Source of the DNA: Mixophyes australis
Lineage: Eukaryota; Chordata; Amphibia; Anura; Limnodynastidae
Direction of reading: 5' to 3'
NCBI GenBank assembly: GCA_036250195.1
Contig: JAVHZZ010000002.1
Span: 367,228,624 to 367,292,623 of the forward strand
Length of the DNA: 64,000 nt
Part shown: one piece after another, positions 33,227 to 45,944 of the stretch
Layout of the letters: each line of letters begins with the position of its first letter
Position numbering within the stretch: the stretch's first letter is position 1
The notes under the pieces: model-generated
What the model was told of the DNA's origin: nothing
The model's input: only the letters and a program-made list of their open reading frames with translations
Database searches by the model: none
Made by a program: the position numbers and the translations under genes

Positions 33227-35355
33227 GTAATAGAATAAAGGGTAGACTAGTCTGTTCCATTGGGAGGCTGCCTATGTGTATCTAACTGGAATCTTTCTTT
33301 CCATCTCATTTTAAGCATTATTTCTTTATGTAACTTGTGTCTAAATCAATGCTATATAAGAATTATGTATGTCTGTGTACACTACTGTTAAAAATACACA
33401 CCTGTAGAAAAGCACACGCACTTACATGCACACACAATATGTAACAGACACTTGCATAGGGACTGATACAGTTTTTTATATAGATATTTTGACTCTTTGA
33501 ATAAATAACAATTTCACACAGATCAATGACCAGGACCGTTTTGCTAGTCAGGTTGTAAAATATAGGAAACATCCTACTAAATTAAACATTAACCAAGTGA
33601 ATCCCTCTCTCCATTTAGTTTCTCAACCCATTTTAATATGTTGAATTCAAACCTCCTGAATTTGGGCAGATTATGCGGCATTAACGGCGGACATGTTGTA
33701 TATGGAGCTCATACACGCCCTCCATCAGAAAAGAGAACGTGTGGGAATCGTTCTGCTACACAGTATAGCTAAGAATGAAAACAAAAGACTGTCAGGCGGT
33801 ATAAGTGTCAAAAATGACCGTTACTAACATATATTGGCATTAACTGGTCTGTTAATTAAAGGGCGAAAAGCCTTATCTCTGGTGAAAACAGATATAGGGC
33901 CACAGTCACCGCTGTAGCCCCAGCTGGCGGTACGATTCACTTGGTCTTGCAGGAGATAGCTGTTTAACAAGGATCATAGAGGTACAACTACAGCCGAAAT
34001 CCTTAAACTGTTATCGCTATGCGCATTGCATGGGGAAGCTCGCGCCAGGAGAAACCCAGCAAAACTTTTCTCCAGCGGTGTAACCCTTTGACAGATATGG
34101 AGAAGCTCTAACTCCAGGGAAAACACCAGTTTTCGCCCGAGAAAGGGCTTCTCTCCATATCATAAATTGTCTCCTATGTATTTTATACATAAATTCAAAT
34201 ATTCCATACTACATAAAACACCAGTTTGTGGTAATGCGCAATGGATGCCATACAAATCCTGTCTTTGCCCCTGATTTGTATTGCATAATAACATTCACAA
34301 TTGTAATATCCCCTCTGATATCTTACACTTGTCGCAGCATATAATGCACACAAGCATTCAAAGCGACTGCAGGAAAGTCCATGGACACAATTGTGTTTAT
34401 AGTCCATGACGAGTTTGCAGAGGTCATTTGAAACCCTATAAGTATATAGGGTATAAGTATACAGTACACAAGCACAGAGTGAGAAGAGCCAAACTACTGT
34501 ATGTGCTTGTATAGTAGCAGCTAGTCTTTGGTGCTATGATACTGAGCTCTGTGTTACAACATCTAGCTAGTCACCCTGGCAGTGAATGAGTTACAAACTG
34601 CAATTGCCAATTAACTTCCCACTCTCCAAATTTCAAAATGAGTTTTTCACAGACAACAACAACAAAATCTCATCTTTAATATGGAAGTGCGGTAGCTGGC
34701 AGCAGGTCGGATGTACCTGTAGAGTATGTCTCAAACTGTAACAGGTAAATTACCAGTTGATTTGTACCCCAAGGACACATAAAATTAGAACAGTGAGCTG
34801 TCAACATCTGATATGTTTAAAAATGCAACAACACGTTAAATATTTTAGCAAACAGGGTTGAAAGCAATGGCAAATACTGCATGTAGCTTAGGCTTTGTGT
34901 TTTGTTAAGGCTTATTTATTTGCTGTAAATAAAGTTTATTGTTGTTCTAGTACGATATATGTGCTTTTGGCTCTCTGAGCTGTATATTTGTTTTATTGTT
35001 TTGTCTATAACATTATTTTTTCATGCCTTTTGGCCAAGATAAAAGGATATACCGAAACAGCTAAGGTTACTTATGTATTACTGACAGTGACTGCCTGACA
35101 GTAGCAGCAGCAGTAGAGCAGCATGTAAACAGTAAGCAATGGCTTGGCTGGAGATTGCAGCTGAGTACAGCATGTACATTTTTAACTCCTAATGAACCCA
35201 AATTAGTAGGACAAGTAGGAATGGGTTCCAATAAGTATTTTATCATGTTTGGAGCATAAGGGTAATAACAGTGCATTCTATGACCAAGCAGCCCTGTGGA
35301 TAGGTTTGTTTGCAGGGCCCAATTTTTTTGTACCCGAGTTCTCCTTTACTTAGTT
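33227..35355. other. Intergenic, no gene seen
   Basis: No coding signal. A short inverted repeat (gatatggagaagc near 34097 and gcttctctccatatc near 34147) marks an unidentified palindromic remnant. Confidence 0.5.
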
Positions 35356-35650
35356 CATACTTACCAACCTTTAACTCTTTCCCTCTAGGAGATCCCAGAG
35401 GGGAGGTAAAGTATGAGGACGAATGGGGGACAGGGCGTGACGAATCGCATCATTTTGCCCCCGTAATGTAATTTTTTCCCCCAGGGCCAAAATGATGTAA
35501 TACACCAGGAAACGTGTCATGGAGGCTCCTATCCTGCCCACTTCACTAGGAAGTGAGCAGGATGCGTGAGATGGCCTTCTCTATACACTACGAGAGACCT
35601 ACCCGGAATTTGGGAGTCTCCCGGACATTCCGGGAGAGTGGGAAAGTATG
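35356..35650. mobile_element. CTCCCGG-type MITE
   Basis: Left end catacttaccaac, right end ctcccggacattccgggaga then gtgggaaagtatg. The ends are inverted repeats. The internal part has an atgatgtaat/catcattttg pairing. Confidence 0.75.
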
Positions 35651-36276
35651 CCTTAGTGCCACCACTCTAATGGATACACTATATCATCTTTGAAAGCTCT
35701 TAAGCAGTATGCATAACAGTTCTTGGACATGATGACAATGTATTTCTCTGTGGTGTTATATGAGATCTGTAAACACGCCAAGCTTATCATTTTTCACATT
35801 TACATTCTGGATAAAAATAACATGAAAAAATAAAAGTACTAGAATGATATTTTGGACAGTAATGTGTCTTCTTAGTACAAAGGAGACATTGCTAAAACAA
35901 CTGGTAAAATGACTACAACAAACTAATGTCTCAGAACATTTTCATTAACACTGAAACAGGAAGAGTTTCAGCTCTGAAGGTGGAATCTTAAATTGAGCCA
36001 TCAGCTCTCTCCTCCTGCAGGATAATCATGATTATGTATATTTCCTACTTTGACAAAATCTTCTAAGTGACTTGTGTAACTCATTTACTAGACCGTCTGT
36101 TCGGTGCTTTACAAATAAACAGTGATGATGATGATATACTGTTAATTACACTGATTTACTTTGTTCAAGAGGATGAGACTGCATGCACTCTACGTACATA
36201 CCTGCCCCCACCATTATGTCATCTCCCCTTGCCACTGGGTTTGAACTCACGGACGTGAATAGGAGTAATCTGTAAG
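35651..36276. other. Intergenic; L2-like tail near 36100-36145
   Basis: Bases 36100-36145 (cggtgctttacaaataaaca then gatgatgatgat) look like the extreme 3' tail of an L2-type LINE. Otherwise nothing seen. Confidence 0.45.
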
Positions 36277-36365
36277 CATACCTCCCAAGTGTCCCGTTTC
36301 CAGCAGGACAGTTCCGATTTCAGTGGACTGTCCCGCTGTCCCTCACGACTTTTGTCCCGATAAGT
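36277..36365. mobile_element. CATACCTCCC-type repeat fragment
   Basis: catacctcccaagtgtcccg followed by inverted copies of the GTCCCG motif. It resembles the element at 38718 but lacks the right end. Confidence 0.55.
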
Positions 36366-36530
36366 GAGGAGAGGGTTTTTGTTTTTTTCAGTGAGTGCTA
36401 TGGACAGCAAAGTGTCTGTTAGTTGCACTATTAGTATAGCATACTGCACTTTTATAATTGTAGTTTTGTATTCTTCATTCTTCAGTTTATTTTACAGTGG
36501 GTTCAAAGTATCAGAAGCATCAATTAAGAG
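36366..36530. other. Spacer ending in target duplication attaagag
   Basis: Bases 36523-36530 (attaagag) are the left target duplication of hAT copy 4. Nothing else seen. Confidence 0.6.
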
Positions 36531-36871
36531 TAGGGGTGTGCACCGGCCACTTTTGGTGTTTTGGGTTTTGGGTTCTGATTAGCTTGAGGTTTTAGGTTCT
36601 GATTTGTTTTGCCAAAACACCCCACAAAAGGTTTTGGTTCTGATTTTGGGTTCTGATTTTTTTTTAAAAAAGCATAAAAAGTGCTAAAATCCATATTTTG
36701 GGTTTTTTTTCCACTCCTACACTATTATTAACCTCAATAACATTCATTTCCACTAATTTCCAGTCTATTCTGAACACCTCACAATATTGTTTTTAGTCCA
36801 AAAGGTTGCACCGAAGTAGCTGGATGTCTAAGCTAAGCAACACAAGTGGGCGGCACAAACACGTGGCCCAT

Positions 36872-37004
36872 CGTAGGTGGCTGTGTAGGCTTGAATGGCC
36901 TTTTGCTGCTCCTCCATCCTCTGCAGCATATAGAGGGTGGAGTTCAAGCGCGTCACTACCTCTTGTTTTTGTTGATGGCAGGGCATGTTCATGCTTTTTT
37001 GATG
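36872..37004 (-). pseudogene. Transposase fragment in hAT copy 4
   Basis: The minus strand matches transposase bases of about 6938-7075 of copy 2: it encodes HQKSMN-type sequence, VVTR-NSTLYMLQRMEEQQ and AIQAYTATY. The conserved W after VVTR is L here. Both sides are cut off by deletions. The segment overlaps the one that survives as a relic in the 3' region of copies 1 and 2. Confidence 0.88.
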
Positions 37005-37005
37005 T

Positions 37006-37205
37006 AGCAGGAACAGTGAACGTAGTTTAATATCTGATACTAATATTTCTGCACTGCAGGAACAGTGAACGTAGTTTAATATCTGATACTAATATTTCTG
37101 CACTGCAGGAATAGTGAACGTAGTTTAATATCTGATACTAATATTTCTGGACTACAAGAACAGTGAACGTAGGTATTGCAGTAGTAATATTTCTGGACTA
37201 CAAGA
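37006..37205 (-). repeat. 49-bp tandem repeat in hAT copy 4
   Basis: gaacagtgaacgtag starts at 37011, 37060, 37109 (with one change) and 37158: a strict 49-bp period, four to five units. It directly abuts the transposase fragment. Confidence 0.92.
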
Positions 37206-38089
37206 ATATATTGCACTAGAATTTTTTTTATACTTTTTAAATAATTTTTTTTATATTTTTTTTTATTATTTTTGTACAATTTTTTTTAATTTTTTTTTAA
37301 TTATTTTTCTATAATTGTTTTTTATTTTTTTTATGATTTTTGGATAATTTTAAAATGACTATGGACTTAGCAGAACAAAGCACAGGACAAAAGCACCACT
37401 GGACTCAGCAGGACACTGAAAATCTGGAATGACTTTTTACCTTGTAGTGCTCTGTATAGTGATTGTAACATGGGCACTCCTGCTGCTGGGAGCTGCATCC
37501 TTTAAGCACACAAACACATTTTAATATAAAAAGGGTTTTTACTAATAGCAGGAAATACAGACAAGTAGCATTTAATTATGTGTAAATGGGTATTTATCTG
37601 CCTGCAGTATACTCTACTTCTTCCCCGACAAAAAGACTCTGTACAACCCACTCTAGATTCCGGACTACTAGCACTCCAAGAAATACATTAATTGCTTTTT
37701 CTTTTTACTCCTAATAAATTTCTGCTTGTTGTTAGTAGCTCATTTATGTCATTACACTAGAATCTGTCAGCATACCTAATAACTATGCTGGTTCCTGCAT
37801 CAGATGTACCTAAAATTGTGCAAAAGGCTTCTCACTGAAGATATATATACACACAACCACAACCTCCCTCTTCACTAAACGCAGGCAGAATAAAGATGGC
37901 AGCCGCGAGCGGGGAATTTATGACATCCGAGTTTCGCGAGATCCGACGCGAGACTTGGATGTCATAGCCTCATTTTGGATTCATTTGGCGGGCGGAAGTT
38001 CCCGAACAGTGCTCGGATCCCGTCGGATCCGCACTGTTCGGGTGGGCTCGGATTTGCGAAATCCGAGCCCGCTCATCTCTAATTAAGAG

Positions 38090-38717
38090 ATCAATAAAAT
38101 CGATTGTTATCATACCATAAACAGGATTGTAAAGATTAGACCTAATCAGTAGTGAAAGTACAATAGCCAACAGAAAGATGGGCTGGGGCAGCCAATCAGA
38201 GGCGGGCTAACAAGTGAACTTCAGGAAAGTGCAGAATGGGAGCACTGGTCGGGATGGCTGGCATAGTCTGTTGCTTGCAGTAGTTGGGCGCTTGCTGGCT
38301 GAGATTGGGATGTTCACCCATTACAGAGAAGAGGGATTGCTGTGTACCTGGATTGTATCTGCCCAGGTCGGGCGTGCACAGGTAAGATCCTGTCCCGATC
38401 GTTAGTGTGGGACTGATCCCGGCTGTGCTAGTTAGAGAGGAGGCAATGACAGGCAGGGAAAGGAAGAGACTACTGCATGGGAACAATAGGGGGTAGGGAG
38501 CAGCCAGAGAGATCAAGGGTACAACACAGGGGGAGGAATCAGTGGATAGATCAGTGGGCAATAAAACCATAAATAGACAATAAATATAGAAATAGTGCAC
38601 AATGTGGCTAAACCTTTCACATTTCTTCCTGCAAACAGGTGGAGTGGGGGGCACATGGGGAGATGTGTAATTCATCTTTACAGGAGAGAGAATTTATTAT
38701 ATTAGTGCACCATTAAA
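38090..38717. other. Intergenic, no gene seen
   Basis: A 159-codon open frame exists on the minus strand (38196-38675), but it has no recognisable motif and probably arises by chance. Confidence 0.5.
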
Positions 38718-38883
38718 CATACCTCCCTGATGATCCCGATTTTGGAGGGACATTCCGACTTGTGGTGCTTAACAGGAAAGTGGGTGGCATTTTTAAATTG
38801 CTCATATGTGGGAGGAGATTGGGCTGAATATGGGCGTGGTTTATTTTGTCCCACTTTCAGGACTCTAAATGTTGGGAGGTATG
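38718..38883. mobile_element. CATACCTCCC-type MITE
   Basis: Left end catacctccctgatgatccc and right end aaatgttgggaggtatg are inverted repeats. 166 bp, non-coding. It directly abuts the L2 fragment that follows. Confidence 0.7.
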
Positions 38884-39475
38884 TGGCAGTCATCAGCTGT
38901 ACAAGGCCATCAACAAAATTGCACCGACATACATTTCCTCACTTGTCTCAAAATATCTCCCTACTCGACACCTCCGTTCTGCACAAGATCTACGTCTCTC
39001 TTCCACTCTCATCACATCCTCCCATTCTCGGTTACAGGATTTTTTCCGGGCTGCACCCACTTTGTGGAATTCCCTCCCTCGCACAGTAAGACTTTCCTCT
39101 AGTCGTCAAACCTTCAAGTGTTCACTGAAAACCCACCTCTTCAGACAAGGTTATGATATTCCTCAACCACCCTCTTAATTCCCTAGATTACCCTATTACC
39201 ATCCTCTACACAACTAACACAAGACAGCAACCCTCTGACCAACATTGTCACACACACAGCCCACTCAATACTTTTACCTTTTGCAATATGTGCAATATGA
39301 TGTAGCACGTTCCCTTGTGTTTCAAATTCCCATTGTCCTATAGATTGTAAGCTTGCGAGCAGGGTTCTCTTACCTCTCTGTCTGTGTGTATTACCCAGTA
39401 TTGTCTTATTAATGTTTGTTCCCAATTGTAAAGCGCTGCTGGCGCTATATAAATAAATGTTGATGATGATGATAA
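38884..39475 (+). mobile_element. 5'-truncated L2-like LINE 3' end
   Basis: Encodes the last 90 or so residues of an L2-type ORF2 protein, followed by a 3' UTR with gattgtaagcttgcgagcag and the tail ctggcgctatataaataaat with GATGAT repeats. It is the longer and better preserved of two such ends in the window. Confidence 0.88.
38890..39178 (+). pseudogene. L2 LINE ORF2 C-terminal fragment
   Basis: Frame open to the TAA at 39176-39178. It reads KAINKIAPTYISSLVSKYLP, then FFRAAPTLWNSLPRTVR, then LKTHLFRQGYD, the conserved C-terminal region of L2 reverse transcriptase proteins downstream of the catalytic domain. The upstream endonuclease and RT are absent, so it cannot be functional. Confidence 0.85.
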
Positions 39476-40181
39476 TTACACAGTATACTGGATTAAGAGT
39501 AAAAGTTTGGTAGACAGGTTTACAAAATAGATCCTTTGGTCCTGGTACATCTGTACAAAAAAACCACAAACTGATACTTTACAACAAGAGCAGCCCTGGA
39601 GGAATAACTCCCCCACCAACCTACCCTCTAAATGGTAAATAAAATAAATGTTAAATGAGATAATGCAAATATTCTAAGTTACCCCAATAACTTTGGAAGC
39701 CATTGTTATTAGCAGATACATGTAGCTGGAAACAAATAATCAAAGGGAGTGTGGCCTATGTCGGGAAGGTAGAGCAAATGTGGGAGTCAAATGATATTTG
39801 CTACATCTAAAAACCATTCTAAAACAAGGTGAAAGTGTTGTTTTTTCCCCATAATTGCAAGGGATATAATGCATACAATGTATAGATATCTATAACAGTT
39901 AAGTGGCCTATTTATTGTAATTATTGCGGCATTAACAACAAATAATTACATACTACCTGCATTTATTAACAAAATATTGTAGAGGCAGCTGAGAGTTATT
40001 CAATTTCCCCAGCAAAACTGGTCCAGAGCTGGAATATTAACACTTCGCTGTCCAACTCGTGGTATGCTTGTGCTCAGTGGAACTGAGAGCCCAGATTTAG
40101 GCTTTTAATTCCTTTAATAAAAAATTAATGCTGAAATAAAGTATTAAAAAAATAAACAAACATACCCACATTAACAACTGT
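39476..40181. other. Intergenic, no gene seen
   Basis: No supported feature except the short text shared with 29300-29340. Confidence 0.45.
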
Positions 40182-40501
40182 GGGCCTGAGACATTAAAGA
40201 GAGCAAAGCATAAAAAAAGAGTAACTTTGCTCCTGTGCAAAACCATGTTGCATTGGAGGGGAGGTAAATTTAAATTGTGAGGACATATTTATAGTTTGGG
40301 TAGGGAATGTTTTAGATCAACTTTAAACTTCAGTGTAAAAATAAAGCTACCAAGTATTTGTGTGCTACATAAAAAAACAGCCAGTATTTAACTTATAAAT
40401 GCAAAATAATAAACTAATTTGCACCCCTTGCATTGTAACATTGTTTGCCCCAGAGAACATTTACTCCTTTTTTGCCTTACTTTCCTTAATGACTCAGGCC
40501 C
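40182..40501. mobile_element. GGGCCTGA-type MITE (320 bp)
   Basis: Inverted ends gggcctgagacattaa and ttaatgactcaggccc. The 3 bases tgt stand on both sides, suggesting a 3-bp target duplication (PIF/Harbinger-like size). About 80% similar by eye to 61696-62303 with its nested element removed. Confidence 0.78.
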
Positions 40502-41099
40502 TGTATAAATAATACTGTTATTTTATTAGATAATATAAGAAACACCTCAACCTCTTTCATAAATGGGGTGATGCAATAATTAGTAATTACAACCATTGGC
40601 ACCAGCAGTGGGACTATTCAGCTTTGATAAATAGAGCCCAAAATGGTTGGTAAAACTGTGCCTTGTTTTTGTTACCCATCTATTAATAGTGCAGCTTTAC
40701 CCAGGCAAAATTTTAAAGTCCTAAAGGCCATTTGTGTCTGTATAAATGTGACTATTACTACATTACACAAATACCTGTCAATTTTTCTGCGGCAAGGCTT
40801 GGTGGATATGCACATCTCTGTTCTGGCTAGCTGACTCACACATGTGCAGTGGAACTGAAATCCGTCTCTGTTTAATAAACAGTCCTTAGATTTGTACTAT
40901 TTACTGTGTATAAAGCATAAAGGCTACATAGCATAGTAAAAATCCATTATCTTTTAAACATCAGTTTGATCAATAAGATCTGACTCGGGCATAAGTTTAC
41001 AACAGACAGGAAAATCAGTCTTAAAGGAGATATCACATCATCCAATTTGCAAAAAAGCCGTTCTCAGCTTAATGCTTACAAATGGTGATAGAGTATCAG
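40502..41099. other. Intergenic, no gene seen
   Basis: No supported feature. Confidence 0.5.
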
Positions 41100-42510
41100 A
41101 GGTAAGTGCGGGTGAGAACTTGGCTTCTTGTGATCACCAATCAGTGTGGTTTTGTAAAAAAACAAAGGAGGATACATACTATACACAAAAAAAGTGTTGG
41201 ATTTCAGTACAGCTGTCTGTGTGGACATGAGAGAATATGTAGATCATTTTTTGACAGAGTGAAGGCACAGGAAGCACAGGAAGACTAGGAAAAACTAAAG
41301 AGTACAACACTAAAACCAACAGACCTTTGTGTCAGGCAGGTTAGAAAATAACACATAGAAAAGAAAGCCAGTCTGGTTTTTAAATGATGTAGTAAGCACT
41401 TTAAACGGAAATATAAGCAGGCTGAGAAGAATGAAGATAAAGGAATACATCTGATTAAGCAGAAGCAGGCTAAGACTGTAATCAGATGTGAAAAAGCTCA
41501 AGCTGAGGAGAAAATGGCACAGAGGGTAAATAATGGGGGTAAAACCTTTTTAGACATAAGTGAAAGGAGGAATATTAAGACTAAAGATTCAAGAAGGTAT
41601 TCTGGAGGGAGACAAGAACATAGTAAATCACATAAATAAGTATTTCTGTTCAGTATTCACAGTAGAAGGGATAAGCAACAGTAATATTGATGCAAGAAGG
41701 TAGACACGAGTCCATTTACAGAGAAGAATATACTGATAGAACTCTGACATCTGAAAGTAGAGAAGTCAATAAGGCCTGATGAGAAGCACTTAAGAATACT
41801 AAAATAGCTTAAAGTGGTTCTAGTTATTAACTGAACTATTCAGTTCTAGGGGTATATTTCCTAAATTGTAGGTTTGAAAAAGTGGAGATGTTGCCTATAG
41901 CAACTAATCAGATTCTAGTAACCATTTATTTAGTACATTCTACAAAATGACAGCTAGAATCTGATTGGTTGCTATAGGCAACACCTCCATATTTTTCATA
42001 CCCGCAGTTCAGTAACTATACCACTTAGTCTTTAGTTATTAATTAACAGGTGTAGTCCAAGGAGACTGGACAAGAACAAGTGTAGTCCTACTTGTCAAAA
42101 GTGGAAATAGAGAAGTGGCTGTAACTACAAGCCAGTGAGCCTGATACCAGTAGTAAGGAGATTAACGGAAACACAGATGAAAAAAAGAACTGTAGAAAGT
42201 TACACGATCTCACGCACCATTTGAGGGGGTAGAGCATGTCAAACAAATCTGATTATTGTTTTTGGCACATTGACTATAGTAATAGATCAATGATGTAAGA
42301 TATAGCTTAACTAGATTTTAGTAAGGCCTTTGACATGGTGCCATATTAAAGACTGATAAATAAATTTGAAGAGTTAGGACTGGATTTAAAGGTGATTGAG
42401 TGGATACTATATTGGCTAAAGGCTAGCTAAAGAGAGTTGTAGTAAATGGAATACACCCAGAAGATGGAGAGGTTACTAGTGGGGTACCCCAAGGATCTGT
42501 ACTTGGAACT
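41100..42510 (+). pseudogene. Decayed non-LTR retrotransposon reverse transcriptase
   Basis: Fragments in order: a K/E-rich pre-RT region with RVNNGGKTF (about 41520-41550), NYKPVSLIPVV (about 42127), CQTNLII (about 42237), DFSKAFDMVPY (about 42314-42347) and EVTSGVPQGSVLG (42469-42507). These are RT motifs of the CR1/L2/Rex-like group. Frameshifts and stops are frequent. A palindromic MITE (41852-42020) is inserted between the pre-RT region and RT. I see no YADD motif or 3' tail, so the element is also 3' incomplete. Confidence 0.8.
41852..42020. mobile_element. Palindromic MITE inserted in the LINE relic
   Basis: Arms contain gttgcctatagcaactaatc and its near reverse complement gattggttgctataggcaac. 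The whole is about 169 bp and folds on itself. Non-coding. Confidence 0.82.
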
Positions 42511-43448
42511 GTCATCTGGTATGCTTTCATGACACAAAGATATGTAACAGAGAAGACACCCCAGGGTTGGGTGAGTTACTAAAATGACTGATGATCCAGG
42601 TAGATCAGAGGGATGGTCAAGGGTGACAATTCAACGCCAAAAAGTGCTACATCATATAATTCAGTTACAAAAAACATACTTTAGATAGACATAAGGCTAT
42701 CCTAAACCTGAAACAAATCTAAAGATTAGTGGATTTTAGGAACAAAAATAGCCAGACTAGATGGACCATGCAGATCTTATCTGTAATTTGTAGTATTCAG
42801 ATTTTCAAATGTTGGAATCTCAGCTGGATAAAGCCTAAATGATGGGGTCACACTGCACTGCAAATCTCAGGCCTGCCAAGGTAATTAAATGATGAATTGC
42901 TGGTAAAACAAATCCTGGAGTTTTATATATTTCATAATCAGTTGATCCACTGTTATGTCCTTTTCATGTATGCTATAGTCATGGTTCCATATGTGTCACC
43001 TAGCAAAATAGTATGTGCTGGTATGGATGTCGCCTGTAACATGAGTGCGTGGGTGGTAGAGTCAGGAGATCAGAAGACTATTGCGGGTATGTTTGTTTAC
43101 ATTTTACCGCACATTTGTTTGCATGGGACTGTTAAAGCTTTAGAGCTATCAGTTCTTTACTCCAATACCCTTGTAGTGTTTAACATAAGCTTTGGAATGA
43201 CAAATGGTGACAATGCATATATGTTTATAATTTCATTATTAGTATACTATATTAGTTTACGCTATAAAGTGGGTCATGTATAATGTTAAGGTGGGCTTAA
43301 GAAATGATGTATCACCGAATCTTTGCCACAAGTATTGGTGAATAGATCCTTGCAGTAAAATTCTCTATGACTTGTACTGCTGTTTCTTTGGAGACGTGAC
43401 AGTGGATGCAGGATGACAGTGTATATTTGAAACAAATAATTTAAATGT
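42511..43448. other. Intergenic, no gene seen
   Basis: A 128-codon open frame (42897-43283) has no recognisable motif and is probably chance. Confidence 0.5.
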
Positions 43449-43738
43449 CATACTTGCCTACTCTCCCGGAATTTCCGGGAGGCTCACAAATTTCCAGGAG
43501 TCCTCCCAGACTACCAGAATAGTAGGAAGCATACCGGACATTTGTGGAGGCAGGGCTTAATGACTCAATCACGTCATTAAGCTCTTCCCACCGCAATTCA
43601 ATTACGTGAATTCTGGGTTTATAATTGTAGGGGGCGTGCCTATTGTGATGCAACGGTATCGCCACGCCCCCTATACTTGTCACATGACCTGTTCTCCGGT
43701 GATGTCAGGGAGGACAGGTTTTAAAAGTTGAAAGTATG
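43449..43738. mobile_element. CTCCCGG-type MITE (290 bp)
   Basis: Left end catacttgcctactctcccg, right end aaagttgaaagtatg. Internal inverted text (agggggcgtgcc and cgccacgcccc). It is the best preserved member in the window. Confidence 0.78.
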
Positions 43739-45046
43739 TTTAGTGTATACCAGTGAGGCTGCATTTATCTACTAGTGTAGGGGGTAGGGAGGGTGCTCAC
43801 TATCTTATTATCCAGACTGAAAATAGAGTTTTATATTTGAGCATTTTGCACCTTACAGTGGGACATCAGCAGAGAAACAAGTTTCTAGGTTCCTCATGCA
43901 AAAAAAAAAATCCTCAAATACACAAGATTGTCACATATAAAAAAGAGTCCCAATGTCTCCTCACTTTCATGATTAGTTTAACCCATTAATAAGACGATAA
44001 ACAAAATTATGGAAATTTTTTATTCAATAAAAGGGGTTTTTGTAAAGTAGTAGGCAGACTTTGATGTGACATTTACAATTTAAAATAACAGCTCAACTTA
44101 TTGCTTGAAATCCATAAAGAGAGAAATATATAGCAATGATTACAGAAAAGATGAAAGAATGTATGCATATAAAAGGGATATTATAAATCCTCATAATGAA
44201 CACAAGGAAGGTTTGGGATAGACTGACATAGGTGTACTATATTTGCAGTTGAATGCAAAAATGAAAGGGAAATTACAAACAGAGAAGATAAGTATAACTA
44301 CAAGGCGAAATAGCATCCCAATCCTGTATGTGTTGTGCTTCATTGGGGTGTATCATTACTTATAATAATAGGGTGAGGTGTTTGTGTTCAGTTTGACTGA
44401 AGCCACTTTCCTCCAGCAGTGATGACCTCATCCGTCCTACAGGGAGGGACGCAACAGTGCTTAAGAAGCCCTGGAACAAAACATGATAAATCCCCACAGT
44501 CACTGACTAACCCACTATTGTAACTCCCAGTTTCCTGCAAGTATCAAAGAATTCATTTTATGTCCTTGTAAAGAAAAACACAACCAGTAAACATCTTCAG
44601 GGGGTGAACCGATCAATGCAAAGAATAATTATCTTTCTGAATTAACAGTGCACAGAGGTAGCGCACTGTTTTCATTCCTAATAGCTGCTAAGTGGTGTTA
44701 ATTAAATACTTAAGACCACAGACTGAGGAGTGTGCAAAGAACAACAGAGGCACACAGTGGTACAATATGTCCCCATTAATATTATCACATGACCTTCCAT
44801 GCGTAAAGTATAAGAAATAAATAGCTCACATACCAACATATCGATGTGAAATACTGAACAAGCAGCAATATTTATTATATATTATATTATAGTATGTATT
44901 TAATATACTACATCAATTTAACAATACCGAAAATTACACATTACTTAACACACCAGCAAAATGCACACATTAACGGAAGGTAATATCATCTCCTCCCCTT
45001 TATCCTTATTTATATCCCTGATCAGGATCGAAACTCATCAGCAGCA
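43739..45046. other. Intergenic, no gene seen
   Basis: No supported feature. Confidence 0.5.
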
Positions 45047-45362
45047 GGAGCGCCATCAATTTCATAGCATTGTACAGAGAACTCACTCACATCAGTCCCT
45101 GCCCCACTGGGGCTTACAGTCTAAATTCCCTAACATACACACACACACACCAAGAGAGACAAGGGTCAATTTGATAGCAGCCAATTAACCTACTAGTATG
45201 TTTTTGGGGATGTGTGAAGAAACCGGAGCACCTGGAGGAAACCCACGCAAACACGGGGAGAACATACAAACTCCACACAGATAAGGCCATGGTCGGGAAT
45301 TGAACTCATAAGCCCAGTGCTGTGAGGCAGAAGTGCTAACCACTAAGCCACCGTGCTGCCCA
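45047..45362 (-). mobile_element. tRNA-derived SINE (V-SINE-like)
   Basis: Head (ccaccgtgctgccc) at the right, core and CA-rich variable region. The tail at the left is degenerate (gcgccatcaatttcatagca). Confidence 0.85.
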
Positions 45363-45944
45363 CACTTACAATACATGTGACATACATCTTTAAAAATGTA
45401 CTATACTTTAAGCAATTTAGATGAGCAACTTTTCAATGCTCTTTACATCTCTAAAGGTAGAGACAGTCGCTTTTGCGGACACATTAGCCCTTGGAATCCT
45501 GTGCTTGCTGGCTCTATTTGCTGGCATATAACTGGCAATCTAAGCGCCAGGTTTCTGACACACACAAACAAGCTTTTCAGTTTTAGTGTGCCAGATTCTC
45601 CTGATGTTATTGTTTTTATTATTTTCTATATTTGTAGAATGAATAATATTTTTGTACTTTGTGCCATTTCTAATGAATGCCGTGAGATAAACAAACTTTA
45701 CATAGTTTACTGAACGATTGCGGCATTATTCAGTCACACAATTTTTTTATTTTGCACATCTTCACATCCTGCAGCCCCAATTTATCAATAAAGTTCTACC
45801 ATTTTTTCTTCTGGGTGCATTTTGGTAGTCTAGGCATGATAAATTGCAGCAGTACAACATTCTGTATACACCCCTTAGAGTCACCAGAAGTGCTTCTATG
45901 TGATTAAATTTGCTTGTCTGTTTAATTATTGTTGCTGACCCTGT
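45363..45944. other. Intergenic, no gene seen
   Basis: No supported feature. Confidence 0.5.

Larger units (their letters stand above)
36531..38081 (-). mobile_element. hAT transposon copy 4, deleted and diverged (1551 bp)
   Basis: Right end taggggtgtgcaccggc at 36531, left end gctcatctcta at 38081, and attaagag as a perfect 8-bp target duplication (36523-36530 and 38082-38089). It is older than copies 1-3, judging by base differences in the terminal regions. It keeps the right subterminal block, about 130 bp of transposase, a private 49-bp array, a T-rich stretch and the left end with a degenerate promoter. Confidence 0.93.

Noticed and set aside
38196..38675. 159-codon open frame, minus strand
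   Set aside because: No recognisable domain, no homologous copy in the window, composition like intergenic DNA; chance frame.
42897..43283. 128-codon hydrophobic open frame
   Set aside because: AT-rich sequence gives hydrophobic residues by chance; no family motif and no supporting signals.
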